From the NCBI RefSeq assembly GCF_910588715.1, contig NZ_CAJURG010000002.1:232283-296282 (forward strand): DNA of 64,000 bases. The letters run 5' to 3'. The position numbers were made by a program, and so were the translations under genes. This document shows positions 25,522 through 33,836 of the stretch, one piece after another. Numbering within the stretch: the stretch's first letter is position 1; the number at the start of each line of letters is the position of its first letter. Origin of the DNA: an uncultured Clostridium sp. (GTDB taxonomy: Bacteria; Bacillota; Clostridia; Clostridiales; Clostridiaceae). Under the pieces are notes generated by a model, which did no database searches, was not told where the DNA came from, and saw only the letters and a program-made list of their open reading frames with translations.

Positions 25522-25781
25522 TTATCTTCCTCCCTCACTTTCTTTGCCTTTACTTTATTTAAAGTTATTATAAAAATTACCGGAGTTAATATAGCTCCTA
25601 CTGCTGCCTCTGCTAATGCAACATCTGGCGCTTTAAGAAGTAAAAACTCTAAAGCTAAAAATCCACCTAAAACAGCCATAGCAATTATACATTGAAGCAT
25701 GTCATCTAAAAAAAATACACAAAATGCAGATATAACTAATCCAACTATTATTAGAGTATTTAAAATATTAAAGCTATTCAT
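25518..25781 (-). CDS. mbhD: Hydrogenase subunit MbhD
   Basis: The 87-residue protein has three short membrane helices with FLLLKAPDVALAEAAVGAILTPVIFIITL, the MbhD signature also found in MrpA. It overlaps mbhC by eight bases and mbhE by four. Confidence 0.92.
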   Translation of the reverse strand: MNSFNILNTLIIVGLVISAFCVFFLDDMLQCIIAMAVLGGFLALEFLLLKAPDVALAEAAVGAILTPVIFIITLNKVKAKKVREEDK

Positions 25782-26118
25782 TTAAATCCCTCCCATAATG
25801 GTCGAACTTTGTTTTTTCACAAAGACCAGCCTTAATTTTATATGCAGCTCTTGCCATTGCATGAGCTCCAACAGGATTGCTTATAAGCAAGAATACTACC
25901 ATTATCAAAGCTTTTATTCCTAAAGAAGTGTTTCCGTTTCCAAATCCATATATACTACAAGCTAACGCTATTGGCATAGCTCCCATTGTAGCTATATTAG
26001 TTGCACTTTGTAATCTACAAAATGTATCTGGCATTCTAATTACGCCAACAACACCTGCAAAAAGAAAAAAAACACCTAATATAAGAAGTGCAGATACAAT
26101 TATCTCTAATATAGACAT
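25774..26118 (-). CDS. mbhC: Antiporter-like subunit MbhC (MrpG-like)
   Basis: The 114-residue protein has three membrane helices and the MnhG signature VGVIRMPDTFCRLQSATNIATMG with NPVGAHAMARAAYK. It starts one base into the mbhB stop. Confidence 0.93.
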   Translation of the reverse strand: MSILEIIVSALLILGVFFLFAGVVGVIRMPDTFCRLQSATNIATMGAMPIALACSIYGFGNGNTSLGIKALIMVVFLLISNPVGAHAMARAAYKIKAGLCEKTKFDHYGRDLNE

Positions 26119-26384
26119 TATAATTCCCCCTCTAAATATTTAGAAATTAATACAGTTCCAATAAATCCCAGAAGAGTTACTATAAGTCCAATATCTAAAT
26201 ACATCCCCCTATCTTCTACAACCCCAAATAAAATCATAACTATTCCTAAAATTATATCTATTGAGTCTGCTGCTAAAACTCTATCTATTACATTAGGACC
26301 TTTAAACACTCTATATAGTAAAACCAAAGCTAAAATGGCTAAAATTATTGAAACTATAGTAAATATAGAGTTCATATCAATCAC
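26118..26384 (-). CDS. mbhB: Antiporter-like subunit MbhB (MrpF-like)
   Basis: The 88-residue protein has three membrane helices and the MnhF signature FKGPNVIDRVLAADSIDIILG. It overlaps mbhA by four bases. Confidence 0.93.
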   Translation of the reverse strand: MIDMNSIFTIVSIILAILALVLLYRVFKGPNVIDRVLAADSIDIILGIVMILFGVVEDRGMYLDIGLIVTLLGFIGTVLISKYLEGEL

Positions 26385-26911
26385 CTAAAAAGCCTCCTTA
26401 CAAAATACTCAAATCTTCCCTTTATAATATCTGATGCTTCTTTTGTATCCTCTATACTTGCATCTATCCAATGAATATACATTGCATTTTTATCTCCATC
26501 TTCATATATATCCATTGTTATAGTTCCAGGTGTTAATGTTATACAATTAGCTAACATTGCTAATCCATAATCAGATTTTAAATCTGTAGTTATTTTTACT
26601 ATTCCTGGATTTATATTTAAATTTGGTGATAATGATTTTATAGCAACATTAAAATTTGCTTTTATCAATTCCCATATATAAACAGGAATAAAAATAATTA
26701 AATTTATAAATCTAAATTTTTTAAAAATCCAAAATCCATCTTCCCTTGCAAAAAATGAACTTGAAAAATAAGCAACAATTGTAGCAACTACAAGACCTAC
26801 TACTAATTCTTGAGTTCCTAATTTTAAAATATTAAAGTCCTGCATTAAAAATAAAATCCAAAATAAGTATGATAAAATGAAAGTCCCTAAAAACGCTGTC
26901 CATTTTTTCAA
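26381..26911 (-). CDS. mbhA: Antiporter-like subunit MbhA (MrpE-like)
   Basis: The 176-residue protein begins with two membrane helices, then has the MnhE signature NLIIFIPVYIWELIKANFNVA and LANCITLTPGTITMDIYED, a cytoplasmic beta domain. It is the first of the Mrp-like genes and follows hypB by 18 bases. Confidence 0.92.
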   Translation of the reverse strand: MKKWTAFLGTFILSYLFWILFLMQDFNILKLGTQELVVGLVVATIVAYFSSSFFAREDGFWIFKKFRFINLIIFIPVYIWELIKANFNVAIKSLSPNLNINPGIVKITTDLKSDYGLAMLANCITLTPGTITMDIYEDGDKNAMYIHWIDASIEDTKEASDIIKGRFEYFVRRLFR

Positions 26912-26929
26912 CTATAATCACCTTCTACC

Positions 26930-27574
26930 TTATATCTTCTTTATTAACCATTTTGAAAATTCTCTAGTTGCTCCCTTTTCTAATGAGTTAATCATGAAAA
27001 TTTTAGAACTTGGATTTCTCATAAGAGTTTGCTCCTTTACTTCATTTTCATTAAATTTAAAGTATCTTATCATGTCATATTTAGTAAGAATTACCGCATC
27101 TGCCTTTGAAAACATTAAAGGATATTTAACAACCTTATCATCACCTTCAGGTATACTTAATAATGCAACCTTTAATACTTCTCCAATATCAAATTCTGCT
27201 GGACATACTAAATTTCCTATATTTTCAACTATAATAATATCTAATTCCTCTAAATTAAAATTTTTTATTATATTTTTTATAGACATAGCCTCTATATGAC
27301 ATGCTCCTTGTGTATTAAGCTGAACAACTGGTATATTTGCCTCTTGAATTTTTTTAGCATCTATAGTTCCTTCTATATCACCTTCTATTACGCCAACTCT
27401 TAATCCCTCTTCTTTAAGCTCCTCTATTAAATTTAATATAAAGGTTGTTTTTCCTGCACCCGGAGACCCCATTATATTAATCATTTTTACATTTTTACTT
27501 TGTAATTCTTCCTTAACTTCCTTATGACAATCCTCATTCCATTCTAAAATTTGTCTTACAACCTTTATTTGCAT
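26930..27574 (-). CDS. hypB: Hydrogenase nickel-incorporation GTPase HypB
   Basis: The 214-residue protein has the P-loop MGSPGAGKTTF (about 35-45), GVIEGDIEGTIDAKKI with the metal-site region, IIVENIGNLVCPAEFDIGE with the metal-binding cysteine, and KADAVILTKYD (NKxD-like). It delivers nickel to the hydrogenase large subunit together with HypA. There is no N-terminal histidine-rich nickel store. It follows hypA immediately with a GGAGG site. Confidence 0.95.
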   Translation of the reverse strand: MQIKVVRQILEWNEDCHKEVKEELQSKNVKMINIMGSPGAGKTTFILNLIEELKEEGLRVGVIEGDIEGTIDAKKIQEANIPVVQLNTQGACHIEAMSIKNIIKNFNLEELDIIIVENIGNLVCPAEFDIGEVLKVALLSIPEGDDKVVKYPLMFSKADAVILTKYDMIRYFKFNENEVKEQTLMRNPSSKIFMINSLEKGATREFSKWLIKKI

Positions 27575-27916
27575 TTACTCTACCTCCATAGTATCTAAGT
27601 AAAACTCTCGCCCTTTTATAATTTCATATTTATTTCCTTTACAAGATGGACAAAGATAATTATTTTTTCCTAGCTTTCCAAAATAGCCACATACATTACA
27701 TTTAATTTCTACTTGTATTCTATCTATATTTATTTTTGCATTTTCAGCAATAGTATCTTTAGATATAATATTAAAATAATATGATATACAATTTGGTACT
27801 AAATCCGTTAATTCTCCAACCTTAATGTTTATATCTTTTATTTTTTTAATATTGTGTTTCTTTCCCTCTTCTAAACATATCTTTAGTAATCCTTGAGTTA
27901 CTGATAATTCATGCAT
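27575..27916 (-). CDS. hypA: Hydrogenase nickel-insertion protein HypA
   Basis: HypA needs an N-terminal Met-His-Glu for nickel binding, so the start is the ATG at 27916 (MHELSVTQGLLKICLEEGKK), not the longer upstream frame, which overlaps mbhL. The 113-residue product has the zinc site CNVCGYFG and CPSCKG. It works with HypB. Placement directly between mbhL and hypB shows dedicated maturation for this hydrogenase. Confidence 0.95.
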   Translation of the reverse strand: MHELSVTQGLLKICLEEGKKHNIKKIKDINIKVGELTDLVPNCISYYFNIISKDTIAENAKINIDRIQVEIKCNVCGYFGKLGKNNYLCPSCKGNKYEIIKGREFYLDTMEVE

Positions 27917-27921
27917 AACTT

Positions 27922-29004
27922 TTACCTGTCTAAACAAGAGAAACAAGGGTCTATACTAGCTACTATAAGCCCTGCATCTGCAATAGTATTATTTTTTAAC
28001 ATAACAGGAACAGTCATTGCATTCTTAAAGGTTGGTACATGAATATTAACTCTTCCATTTGTTTGTCCTCCATTTGAAACCACATAATAAGTAACTTCTC
28101 CCCTAGGTGCTTCAGTTACAGCCATATATTCACCTACTGGAACCTTAGGAATCTTGTTCCCTAAGTTAATAGGTCCATCTGGCATATTTTTAAGAGCTTG
28201 TTCAATTATCTTACAACTTTCCTCAACTTCTAATAACCTTACTACAGCTCTTGAAAAAACATCGCCATCATTTGCTAAAGCCACATTAAAATCAAATTCA
28301 TCATAGCAACAATAAGGCATTGTTTTTCTTACATCAAAATTAACTCCTGAAGCCCTTCCATGAGGCCCACAAGCACCATAATTTAATGCATCATCCTTTG
28401 TTAATATACCAACACCCTTAGTTCTTGCTGCTATACTTGAATCTTTAGCATAAACATTATAAATATTTTTATATTCATTTCTTAACTCTTTTATCATTTT
28501 TATTAAAGTTTCTTTTTGTTCATTACTTATATCTCTTCTTGCACCACCAATTATGTTCATAGCATAATTTACTCTATTTCCAGATATAACTTCTAACATA
28601 TCCATTATTTTTTCCCTTGAAGCAAAACACATCATAAATAAAGAGTCAAAAGCTATTATATGTGCAGCTAACCCTAGCCATAAGTAATGAGAATGTAATC
28701 TTTCTAACTCACTTAATATTACTCTTATATAACTTCCCCTTTTCGGAACCTGCATACCTGCAATATTTTCTACAGCTAAGCAATAAGTCATAGCATGAGA
28801 ATGAGAACAAATTCCACATACTCTTTCAACTAAAGTTATAGTTTGAATTGGATTTCTAATTTCAGTTAATTTTTCTATTCCTCTATGGTTATATCCTATA
28901 AAAACTTCCGAATCCTTTATAAGTTCTCCTTCTGTAAGAAGCTTAACGTGGACTGGCTCTTCTAATGCAGGATGATATGGTCCTAATGGTAAAACGTAAC
29001 TCAA
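27922..29004 (-). CDS. mbhL: [NiFe] hydrogenase large subunit MbhL (NuoD-like, group 4)
   Basis: It starts with TTG, preceded by AAAGGGGGG at suitable spacing. The 360-residue product keeps both nickel-ligand pairs: RVCGICSHSHAMTYC (around 63-77) and DPCFSCLDR at the very C-terminus. The protein ends exactly at the Arg after the last motif, where the maturation protease of other hydrogenases would cut, so no C-terminal peptide has to be removed. The active site evolves H2 from protons using electrons from MbhJ. Confidence 0.95.
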   Translation of the reverse strand: MSYVLPLGPYHPALEEPVHVKLLTEGELIKDSEVFIGYNHRGIEKLTEIRNPIQTITLVERVCGICSHSHAMTYCLAVENIAGMQVPKRGSYIRVILSELERLHSHYLWLGLAAHIIAFDSLFMMCFASREKIMDMLEVISGNRVNYAMNIIGGARRDISNEQKETLIKMIKELRNEYKNIYNVYAKDSSIAARTKGVGILTKDDALNYGACGPHGRASGVNFDVRKTMPYCCYDEFDFNVALANDGDVFSRAVVRLLEVEESCKIIEQALKNMPDGPINLGNKIPKVPVGEYMAVTEAPRGEVTYYVVSNGGQTNGRVNIHVPTFKNAMTVPVMLKNNTIADAGLIVASIDPCFSCLDR

Positions 29005-29019
29005 ATATTTTCCCCCCTT

Positions 29020-29397
29020 TTAATTATCTTTTAACTTTTTAAGTTCATTTAAAGGCATAATAAGTATCTGTCCTTCCCCTTCTTTAAATTCTTCTGGTAA
29101 AAATAATCTTTCACTAAATACTAAACCTTCAAATTTTAATGGCATAACTTCTTGTATTTCTTCTTCAAACCATTGTGCACCTTTATATATATTAGTTACT
29201 GTTGGTAATGATTTTTCTCCTTTTACATGATAATGCTTTCTAACATCATCATATTCTAGTGTATAAACTACAACATTATTTTTTTCTTTATCAACATAAC
29301 CATTTATAGCTACTAAACGTCCCCCCTTATCTCTAACTTCTTGAACTTTTAATACAATATCCTTTTTTTTAATTTCTTCTACAGTGATCTTTCCCAT
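29020..29397 (-). CDS. mbhK: Hydrogenase subunit MbhK (NuoC-like)
   Basis: The 125-residue protein has the NuoC core VTNIYKGAQWFEEEIQEVMPLKFEG and LFLPEEFKEGEG. It is the first gene of the operon, 15 bases ahead of mbhL, with AAGGGGGAG as ribosome site. It bridges the large subunit to the rest of the hydrophilic arm. Confidence 0.9.
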   Translation of the reverse strand: MGKITVEEIKKKDIVLKVQEVRDKGGRLVAINGYVDKEKNNVVVYTLEYDDVRKHYHVKGEKSLPTVTNIYKGAQWFEEEIQEVMPLKFEGLVFSERLFLPEEFKEGEGQILIMPLNELKKLKDN

Positions 29398-29646
29398 AAT
29401 ACTCCCCCTTAATATCAGGAAAATTTTATCTTTACTTTATATATTTTACAGCTCCTTATTCTTTATTATACATAAGATTAATCTTTATTATAATAAAATA
29501 ATGGAATTTTTTTGAAATTTCATTTTACTTCTTATTCTTCCTTTGATTAGTAGTATTTTATGTTTTATATACATAACTTTTATGTTATAATGTATATATA
29601 ATTGTTGTTAATAATAGTATAATTTATAATAAAAGGAGTTTTTGCA
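29398..29646. promoter_or_regulatory. Divergent promoter region of the hydrogenase operon and the 29647 gene
   Basis: A TATAAT at 29586-29591 on the plus strand suits the gene starting at 29647. The hydrogenase promoter must lie in the left part, but I could not place it confidently. Confidence 0.4.
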
Positions 29647-30063
29647 ATGGGTTTCAAAGATAAAATGACTAAATATTACTCTGATGCATATATGAATAAA
29701 TATGGAGATAGAATGACAAGCGTTTCTGGAACAGTTTTATCAGTTAAAACAGAAACTAAAAGTTTTCTTGGAATTTTCAATAGATTACATGTTTGGTTAG
29801 TTGTTAAGTCTGATGCAGGTAAACAAGTAGCTAAATGTGAATATAAAAGAAATAGATGGTTTAAAAAACCAGAATTTATAGATATATCTCAAGGTCATAA
29901 AGTAATCGTTATGGGAATTAAAGGCGAAAAAGGTAAAGCAAATTCTGAAGTTGTTATTGCTTCAAATATAGCTAATTTAACTACAAGAAAAGATCTTCAC
30001 CCATTTGACCATAGCCAAATAAAAAAAGCTAGACAACAAGCTACTAGAATGAGAACTAGATAG
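29647..30063 (+). CDS. Hypothetical basic protein, possible OB-like fold (138 aa)
   Basis: An AAAGGAG site precedes the ATG. The product has alternating beta-like segments (SVSGTVLSVKTETK, LHVWLVVKSDAGKQVAKCEYK, GHKVIVMGIKGE, SEVVIASNIANLTTR) suggesting a small beta-barrel, and a basic tail (KKARQQATRMRTR). I do not recognise the family; a nucleic-acid-binding role is a guess from charge and pattern. It is monocistronic with a strong terminator. Confidence 0.7.
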   Translation: MGFKDKMTKYYSDAYMNKYGDRMTSVSGTVLSVKTETKSFLGIFNRLHVWLVVKSDAGKQVAKCEYKRNRWFKKPEFIDISQGHKVIVMGIKGEKGKANSEVVIASNIANLTTRKDLHPFDHSQIKKARQQATRMRTR

Positions 30064-30071
30064 TTATATAT

Positions 30072-30108
30072 AAAAAAGAGATTTTGCATTTTGCAAAATC
30101 TCTTTTTT
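30072..30108. terminator. Bidirectional terminator
   Basis: Seventeen-base arms (30072-30088 and 30092-30108) pair perfectly and end in T-runs on both strands. It serves the convergent 29647 and 30110 genes. Confidence 0.92.
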
Positions 30109-30109
30109 A

Positions 30110-31021
30110 TTATTTACAATGTTCACACTTAAAATCTTTTCCACTTTCATATATTGTTCCACTATTTATTACCTTACTTCTAGCTAGTGTTCTACAAGTA
30201 TTTTTTACATGATATGTTTTTCCATTTGGTGTCCAATATACTATCTCTTTTTCCTTTAGCTCGTCTATAATTTCTTTATTTTCTATAACTTTGGAAATAT
30301 CATCAATAAAAACATCGCTAATATCTTTAACATCATCTTCTAAAATATTTTCTATATTATTAAATTCTTCTACTACCTCTTTTATTTCTTCTTCATTATT
30401 TATAACTTCTAAATCTATAGATTCTAACTTATTTTCTATCTCCATTGATCTATTATTTTCTAAATTCTCTTGAGAATTACTAAATTCATCTATTTCATAA
30501 TTATTAATCATTTCTTCAGTTTCGCTTAAATATTCATTTCTATTTTCAACTTCATTTATTTCAGTTATAGCTTCTATTTCATTTACTATATCTACTGCTT
30601 CAGTTTCATTAGATGATGTTATAGAATTTTCTATTTCTTCAGACTCATAATATAGTATATCAACTTCTGTTTCTTCTATTCCTTCAGATACTATACACTC
30701 TTCTATCCCTTTAGATAATTCCTTATTTTCTGCTTCTTCAACTTCCGCAGATATTGAATCAATTGCAACTTCTTCTAAAACTTCGTTATTGTAATCATTT
30801 ATATTATTATCAATATCTTCAATATCCTCTGACATATCTTTTTTCATATATCTTTTATTTATACTTTTATCTTCTCTACTCCATTTTTTAAAGATGGATA
30901 AAGGTAAACTTTTAAGAACTGTTACTCCAACTTCTTTTTTTGAAAAATCACCTCTAAAAATATAAATAATACAAATTATTATTATTGCGGCTATTATTAT
31001 TTCAAACATCAGTATTTTCAT
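30110..31021 (-). CDS. Membrane-anchored, very acidic protein with C-terminal YHxxxxC...CxxC mini-domain
   Basis: The 303-residue product has one N-terminal membrane helix (about 5-22), then about 220 residues dominated by Glu, Asn, Ile and Ser, probably disordered or coiled. The last 45 residues form a small cysteine domain: VYWTPNGKTYHVKNTCRTLARSK, then CEHCK at the end. This terminal module appears in various Firmicute secreted or DNA-processing proteins, in my recollection, and may bind zinc. Orientation, inside or outside, is not certain. Function is unknown. Confidence 0.75.
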   Translation of the reverse strand: MKILMFEIIIAAIIIICIIYIFRGDFSKKEVGVTVLKSLPLSIFKKWSREDKSINKRYMKKDMSEDIEDIDNNINDYNNEVLEEVAIDSISAEVEEAENKELSKGIEECIVSEGIEETEVDILYYESEEIENSITSSNETEAVDIVNEIEAITEINEVENRNEYLSETEEMINNYEIDEFSNSQENLENNRSMEIENKLESIDLEVINNEEEIKEVVEEFNNIENILEDDVKDISDVFIDDISKVIENKEIIDELKEKEIVYWTPNGKTYHVKNTCRTLARSKVINSGTIYESGKDFKCEHCK

Positions 31022-31072
31022 CCTATCTATACTTATTTTTTATATAATTTATTTGACACTATTAATTATACT

Positions 31073-31114
31073 ACTAAATAAAGCATTATTACAAATATTA
31101 TTTGTTTATTTAGT
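31073..31114. repeat. Inverted repeat upstream of the acidic protein gene
   Basis: ACTAAATAAA (31073-31082) is the exact complement of TTTATTTAGT (31105-31114). It lies close to a probable promoter for the gene starting at 31021 and could be an operator or part of a terminator for thrB. Confidence 0.45.
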
Positions 31115-31172
31115 AAAAATAAGTAAATTATTTGTAAAATAAAGTCTTGTATTCTTATATTTAACACATTAA

Positions 31173-32069
31173 TTAGTATTTTAAAATTTTGGCTCCATTT
31201 TTATCTATTTTTAACTCTTTAATATTCCAATCAATATTTTGTTCTTCCATAAATATTTTAAAGTTATTTACAAAATTAAAATTATCATTGTCTACTATTG
31301 CCATTAATGTTGGTCCTGCACCACTTAAATAGCAAGCAAATGCACCAAGCTCCATTGATTTATTATAAACTTTATCAAAATTATTAATAAGTTTACTTCT
31401 AAACCTTTCATGGAGTCTATCCTTAGTAGTTTCTTTTAATAAATCATAATTTCCATTTGAAAAGCATGATATTAAAAGAGCAACTCTACTAATATTATAA
31501 ATACAATCTTTAAACGAAACTTCTTTAGGCAACATCTTTCTAGCCTTTTCAGTTGAAAGCTTGAAGTTTGGAATTAATGCTACAAATTTAATTCCATCAC
31601 TAACTTCTACAGAGTTATATAAAGCTTTTTTATTATCAGTCATTATAGTAACAACCAAACCGCCAAAAATTGCTGGGCATACATTATCAGGATGACCTTC
31701 AATTTCAACTGCTAAACTTAATATTTCGTCTTTATTTATTTGTTTTCCCATTAAAGCAAAAGCTCCTACAATCCCTGCAACTATACAACTTGAACTTGAA
31801 CCTAATCCCCTTGATATTGGAATTTCCTGCTTTATTAATTTAATTTTTATTCCATTAAATTTAAAATTATATTTATTAAAAGTCTTATTTATAGCTTTAA
31901 AAATAATATTATCTTCATTTTGAAATTCTCTTTCAACCCCTTCAAAAGATACTCCTATATCTTCTTTAAGTTCAAACTCATATTCATTATATATACTCAA
32001 TGCAATTCCAAGTGAATCAAATCCTGGTCCTAAATTTGCTGATGTTGCAGGAACTCTTACTCTAATCAT
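31173..32069 (-). CDS. thrB: Homoserine kinase
   Basis: The 298-residue GHMP kinase begins MIRVRVPATSANLGPGFDSLG and has the ATP-binding glycine/serine loop PISRGLGSSSSCIVAG at about 90-105, plus YLSGAGPTLMA near the C-terminus. It phosphorylates homoserine to O-phosphohomoserine, the substrate of threonine synthase. It overlaps thrC by eight bases. Confidence 0.95.
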   Translation of the reverse strand: MIRVRVPATSANLGPGFDSLGIALSIYNEYEFELKEDIGVSFEGVEREFQNEDNIIFKAINKTFNKYNFKFNGIKIKLIKQEIPISRGLGSSSSCIVAGIVGAFALMGKQINKDEILSLAVEIEGHPDNVCPAIFGGLVVTIMTDNKKALYNSVEVSDGIKFVALIPNFKLSTEKARKMLPKEVSFKDCIYNISRVALLISCFSNGNYDLLKETTKDRLHERFRSKLINNFDKVYNKSMELGAFACYLSGAGPTLMAIVDNDNFNFVNNFKIFMEEQNIDWNIKELKIDKNGAKILKY

Positions 32070-33531
32070 TTTTACTTCTCCTTAAAAAATCAAGTAAACT
32101 ATCCTTCATTTTATCTTTATCGCAAACTTCCTTATGAAGCACTTCTTTTTTATCTAAGTTCATTAAATTTTTAGGTATATCAGTGTTAGTATTTTGACTT
32201 AATATATTTAATATTTCAAAATCATCCTTCTCAATAATATCTATTCCTAGAGCATTGCATATACTTCGTGGAAATTTATATGGACTAGCTGTAGATACTA
32301 TCAACGCTTGTCTTAAATCTGAAGTTTCTTTTCTATATTTATTTAATACAACATATCCTACAGCAGTATGTGTATCCATTAAATATCCATCATTATTATA
32401 CACATCTTTAATTGCCTCATAAATTTCATCAGCATTTGCATAATTTCCATAAAAATCACTTAAAAACTCTTTAGCATTTTTAGAAATTGAATATGTTCCC
32501 TTTAAATTCAAATCATCCATAAGTCTTTTAGTTTCTAAAGCTTCTCTATTATTAGCCTCAAATAATAATCTTTCTAAATTTGATGAAATTAAAATATCCA
32601 TTGATGGTGATTCTGTTAATATTAATTTTCTTCTTTTATCATATACTCCAGTATTTAAAAAATCTGTTAGTACGTTATTTTCATTTGAAGAACATATTAG
32701 CTTTTCTATAGGTAGCCCCATTTTCTTTCCATAATATGCTGCTAATATATTTCCAAAATTCCCCGTTGGGACAACTACATTTATTTTATCGCCCTCTTTT
32801 ATTTTTTGTTTATTAACTAAATCAAAGTAACCATAAAAATAATAAACAATTTGTGGTATTAATCTTCCAATATTAATTGAATTAGCTGAAGATAATAAAA
32901 AACCTTCTTCCTTTAGCTTTTTCTTTAATTCACTGTCCCCAAAAATTGATTTAACACCAGTTTGTGCATTATCAAAATTACCTCTAATTCCAATTACGCT
33001 TACATTATTCCCTTCTTGAGTTATCATTTGCTTTTGCTGAATTTTACTTACACCATCTTTAGGATAATAAACTACTATCTTAAATCCATCTACATTACTA
33101 AATCCTTGTAATGCAGCTTTTCCTGTATCACCAGATGTTGCAGTTAATATTACAATATCTTCACTTATATTTTCTTTTTTCTTTGCACACCTCATTATTT
33201 GTGGTAAAAATAAAAGTGCTGCATCCTTAAATGCAGATGTAGGCCCATGATATAATTCTAAAAAATTATTTTCTTCTTTTACAAAGAATTTATCCTTATA
33301 AGCATTATTTATTGCTTCCTTTAAATTTTCATCACCAATATCATCAAAAAATCTCCTAATTATTTCATATGCCAACTCTTCATAAGAAAGCCCCATTTTC
33401 TTTTTCAAAGTATCATACAATTTAGGAAATTCCATTGGAACATATAATCCCCCATCATCAGCAATTCCATTTATAATTGCCTTAGAAGATGAAATAATTT
33501 CTCCATTTCCCCTAGTACTTATAAATTTCAT
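32062..33531 (-). CDS. thrC: Threonine synthase
   Basis: The 489-residue PLP enzyme has MKFISTRGNGEIISSSKAI, the lysine-bearing LYHGPTSAFKDAALLFLP, the phosphate-binding ATSGDTGKAALQGF and VPTGNFGNILAAYYGKKMG. It converts O-phosphohomoserine to threonine. The upstream region shows no T-box or threonine leader, so regulation is unclear. It forms an operon with thrB. Confidence 0.95.
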   Translation of the reverse strand: MKFISTRGNGEIISSSKAIINGIADDGGLYVPMEFPKLYDTLKKKMGLSYEELAYEIIRRFFDDIGDENLKEAINNAYKDKFFVKEENNFLELYHGPTSAFKDAALLFLPQIMRCAKKKENISEDIVILTATSGDTGKAALQGFSNVDGFKIVVYYPKDGVSKIQQKQMITQEGNNVSVIGIRGNFDNAQTGVKSIFGDSELKKKLKEEGFLLSSANSINIGRLIPQIVYYFYGYFDLVNKQKIKEGDKINVVVPTGNFGNILAAYYGKKMGLPIEKLICSSNENNVLTDFLNTGVYDKRRKLILTESPSMDILISSNLERLLFEANNREALETKRLMDDLNLKGTYSISKNAKEFLSDFYGNYANADEIYEAIKDVYNNDGYLMDTHTAVGYVVLNKYRKETSDLRQALIVSTASPYKFPRSICNALGIDIIEKDDFEILNILSQNTNTDIPKNLMNLDKKEVLHKEVCDKDKMKDSLLDFLRRSKND

Positions 33532-33797
33532 TTTACACCTCCAAGAGTCTTATCTATATTTTCACCTTCATATGTTAATATTAGGAAATAATTGCCATGT
33601 AAGAATATTATCATTTACTTAAATAAAATACAAGCATTTATTTATCATAAAAATATACTTATAATCTTATTACTTTATTTCAAATATTATTTAATTCTCT
33701 AAATTCTATAAAAATATAACTTATATTTTAAACATAACAAAATATATAAAATATAGCCTATTTATTTTTATAATCATATATATCTTTACTCTTAATA
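33532..33797. other. Gene-free stretch upstream of thrC
   Basis: AT-rich DNA with no T-box motif, ORF or RNA feature that I could see, up to the terminator at 33798. Confidence 0.5.
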
Positions 33798-33834
33798 AAA
33801 ATAGGCTATCACTATTAAGATAGCCTATCTTTTT
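33798..33834 (-). terminator. Terminator of the P-type ATPase gene
   Basis: ATAGGCTATC pairs with GATAGCCTAT, with T-runs on both strands. Confidence 0.88.
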
Positions 33835-33836
33835 TA

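Noticed and set aside
21553..26911. Plain Mrp Na+/H+ antiporter or complex I cluster
   Set aside because: The operon also has the nickel-binding large subunit with both CxxC motifs and HypA/HypB, so it is a hydrogenase.
26877..27299. Plus-strand frame opposite hypB
   Set aside because: It is a shadow of a strongly conserved GTPase gene and lacks a ribosome site.
27917..27946. Longer HypA start upstream
   Set aside because: HypA needs Met-His-Glu at the N-terminus, which the internal ATG at 27916 provides; the upstream part overlaps mbhL.
33532..33836. Possible T-box or threonine attenuator before thrC
   Set aside because: No T-box core (AGGGTGG-like) or antiterminator pattern was found; the only hairpin is the terminator of the ATPase gene.
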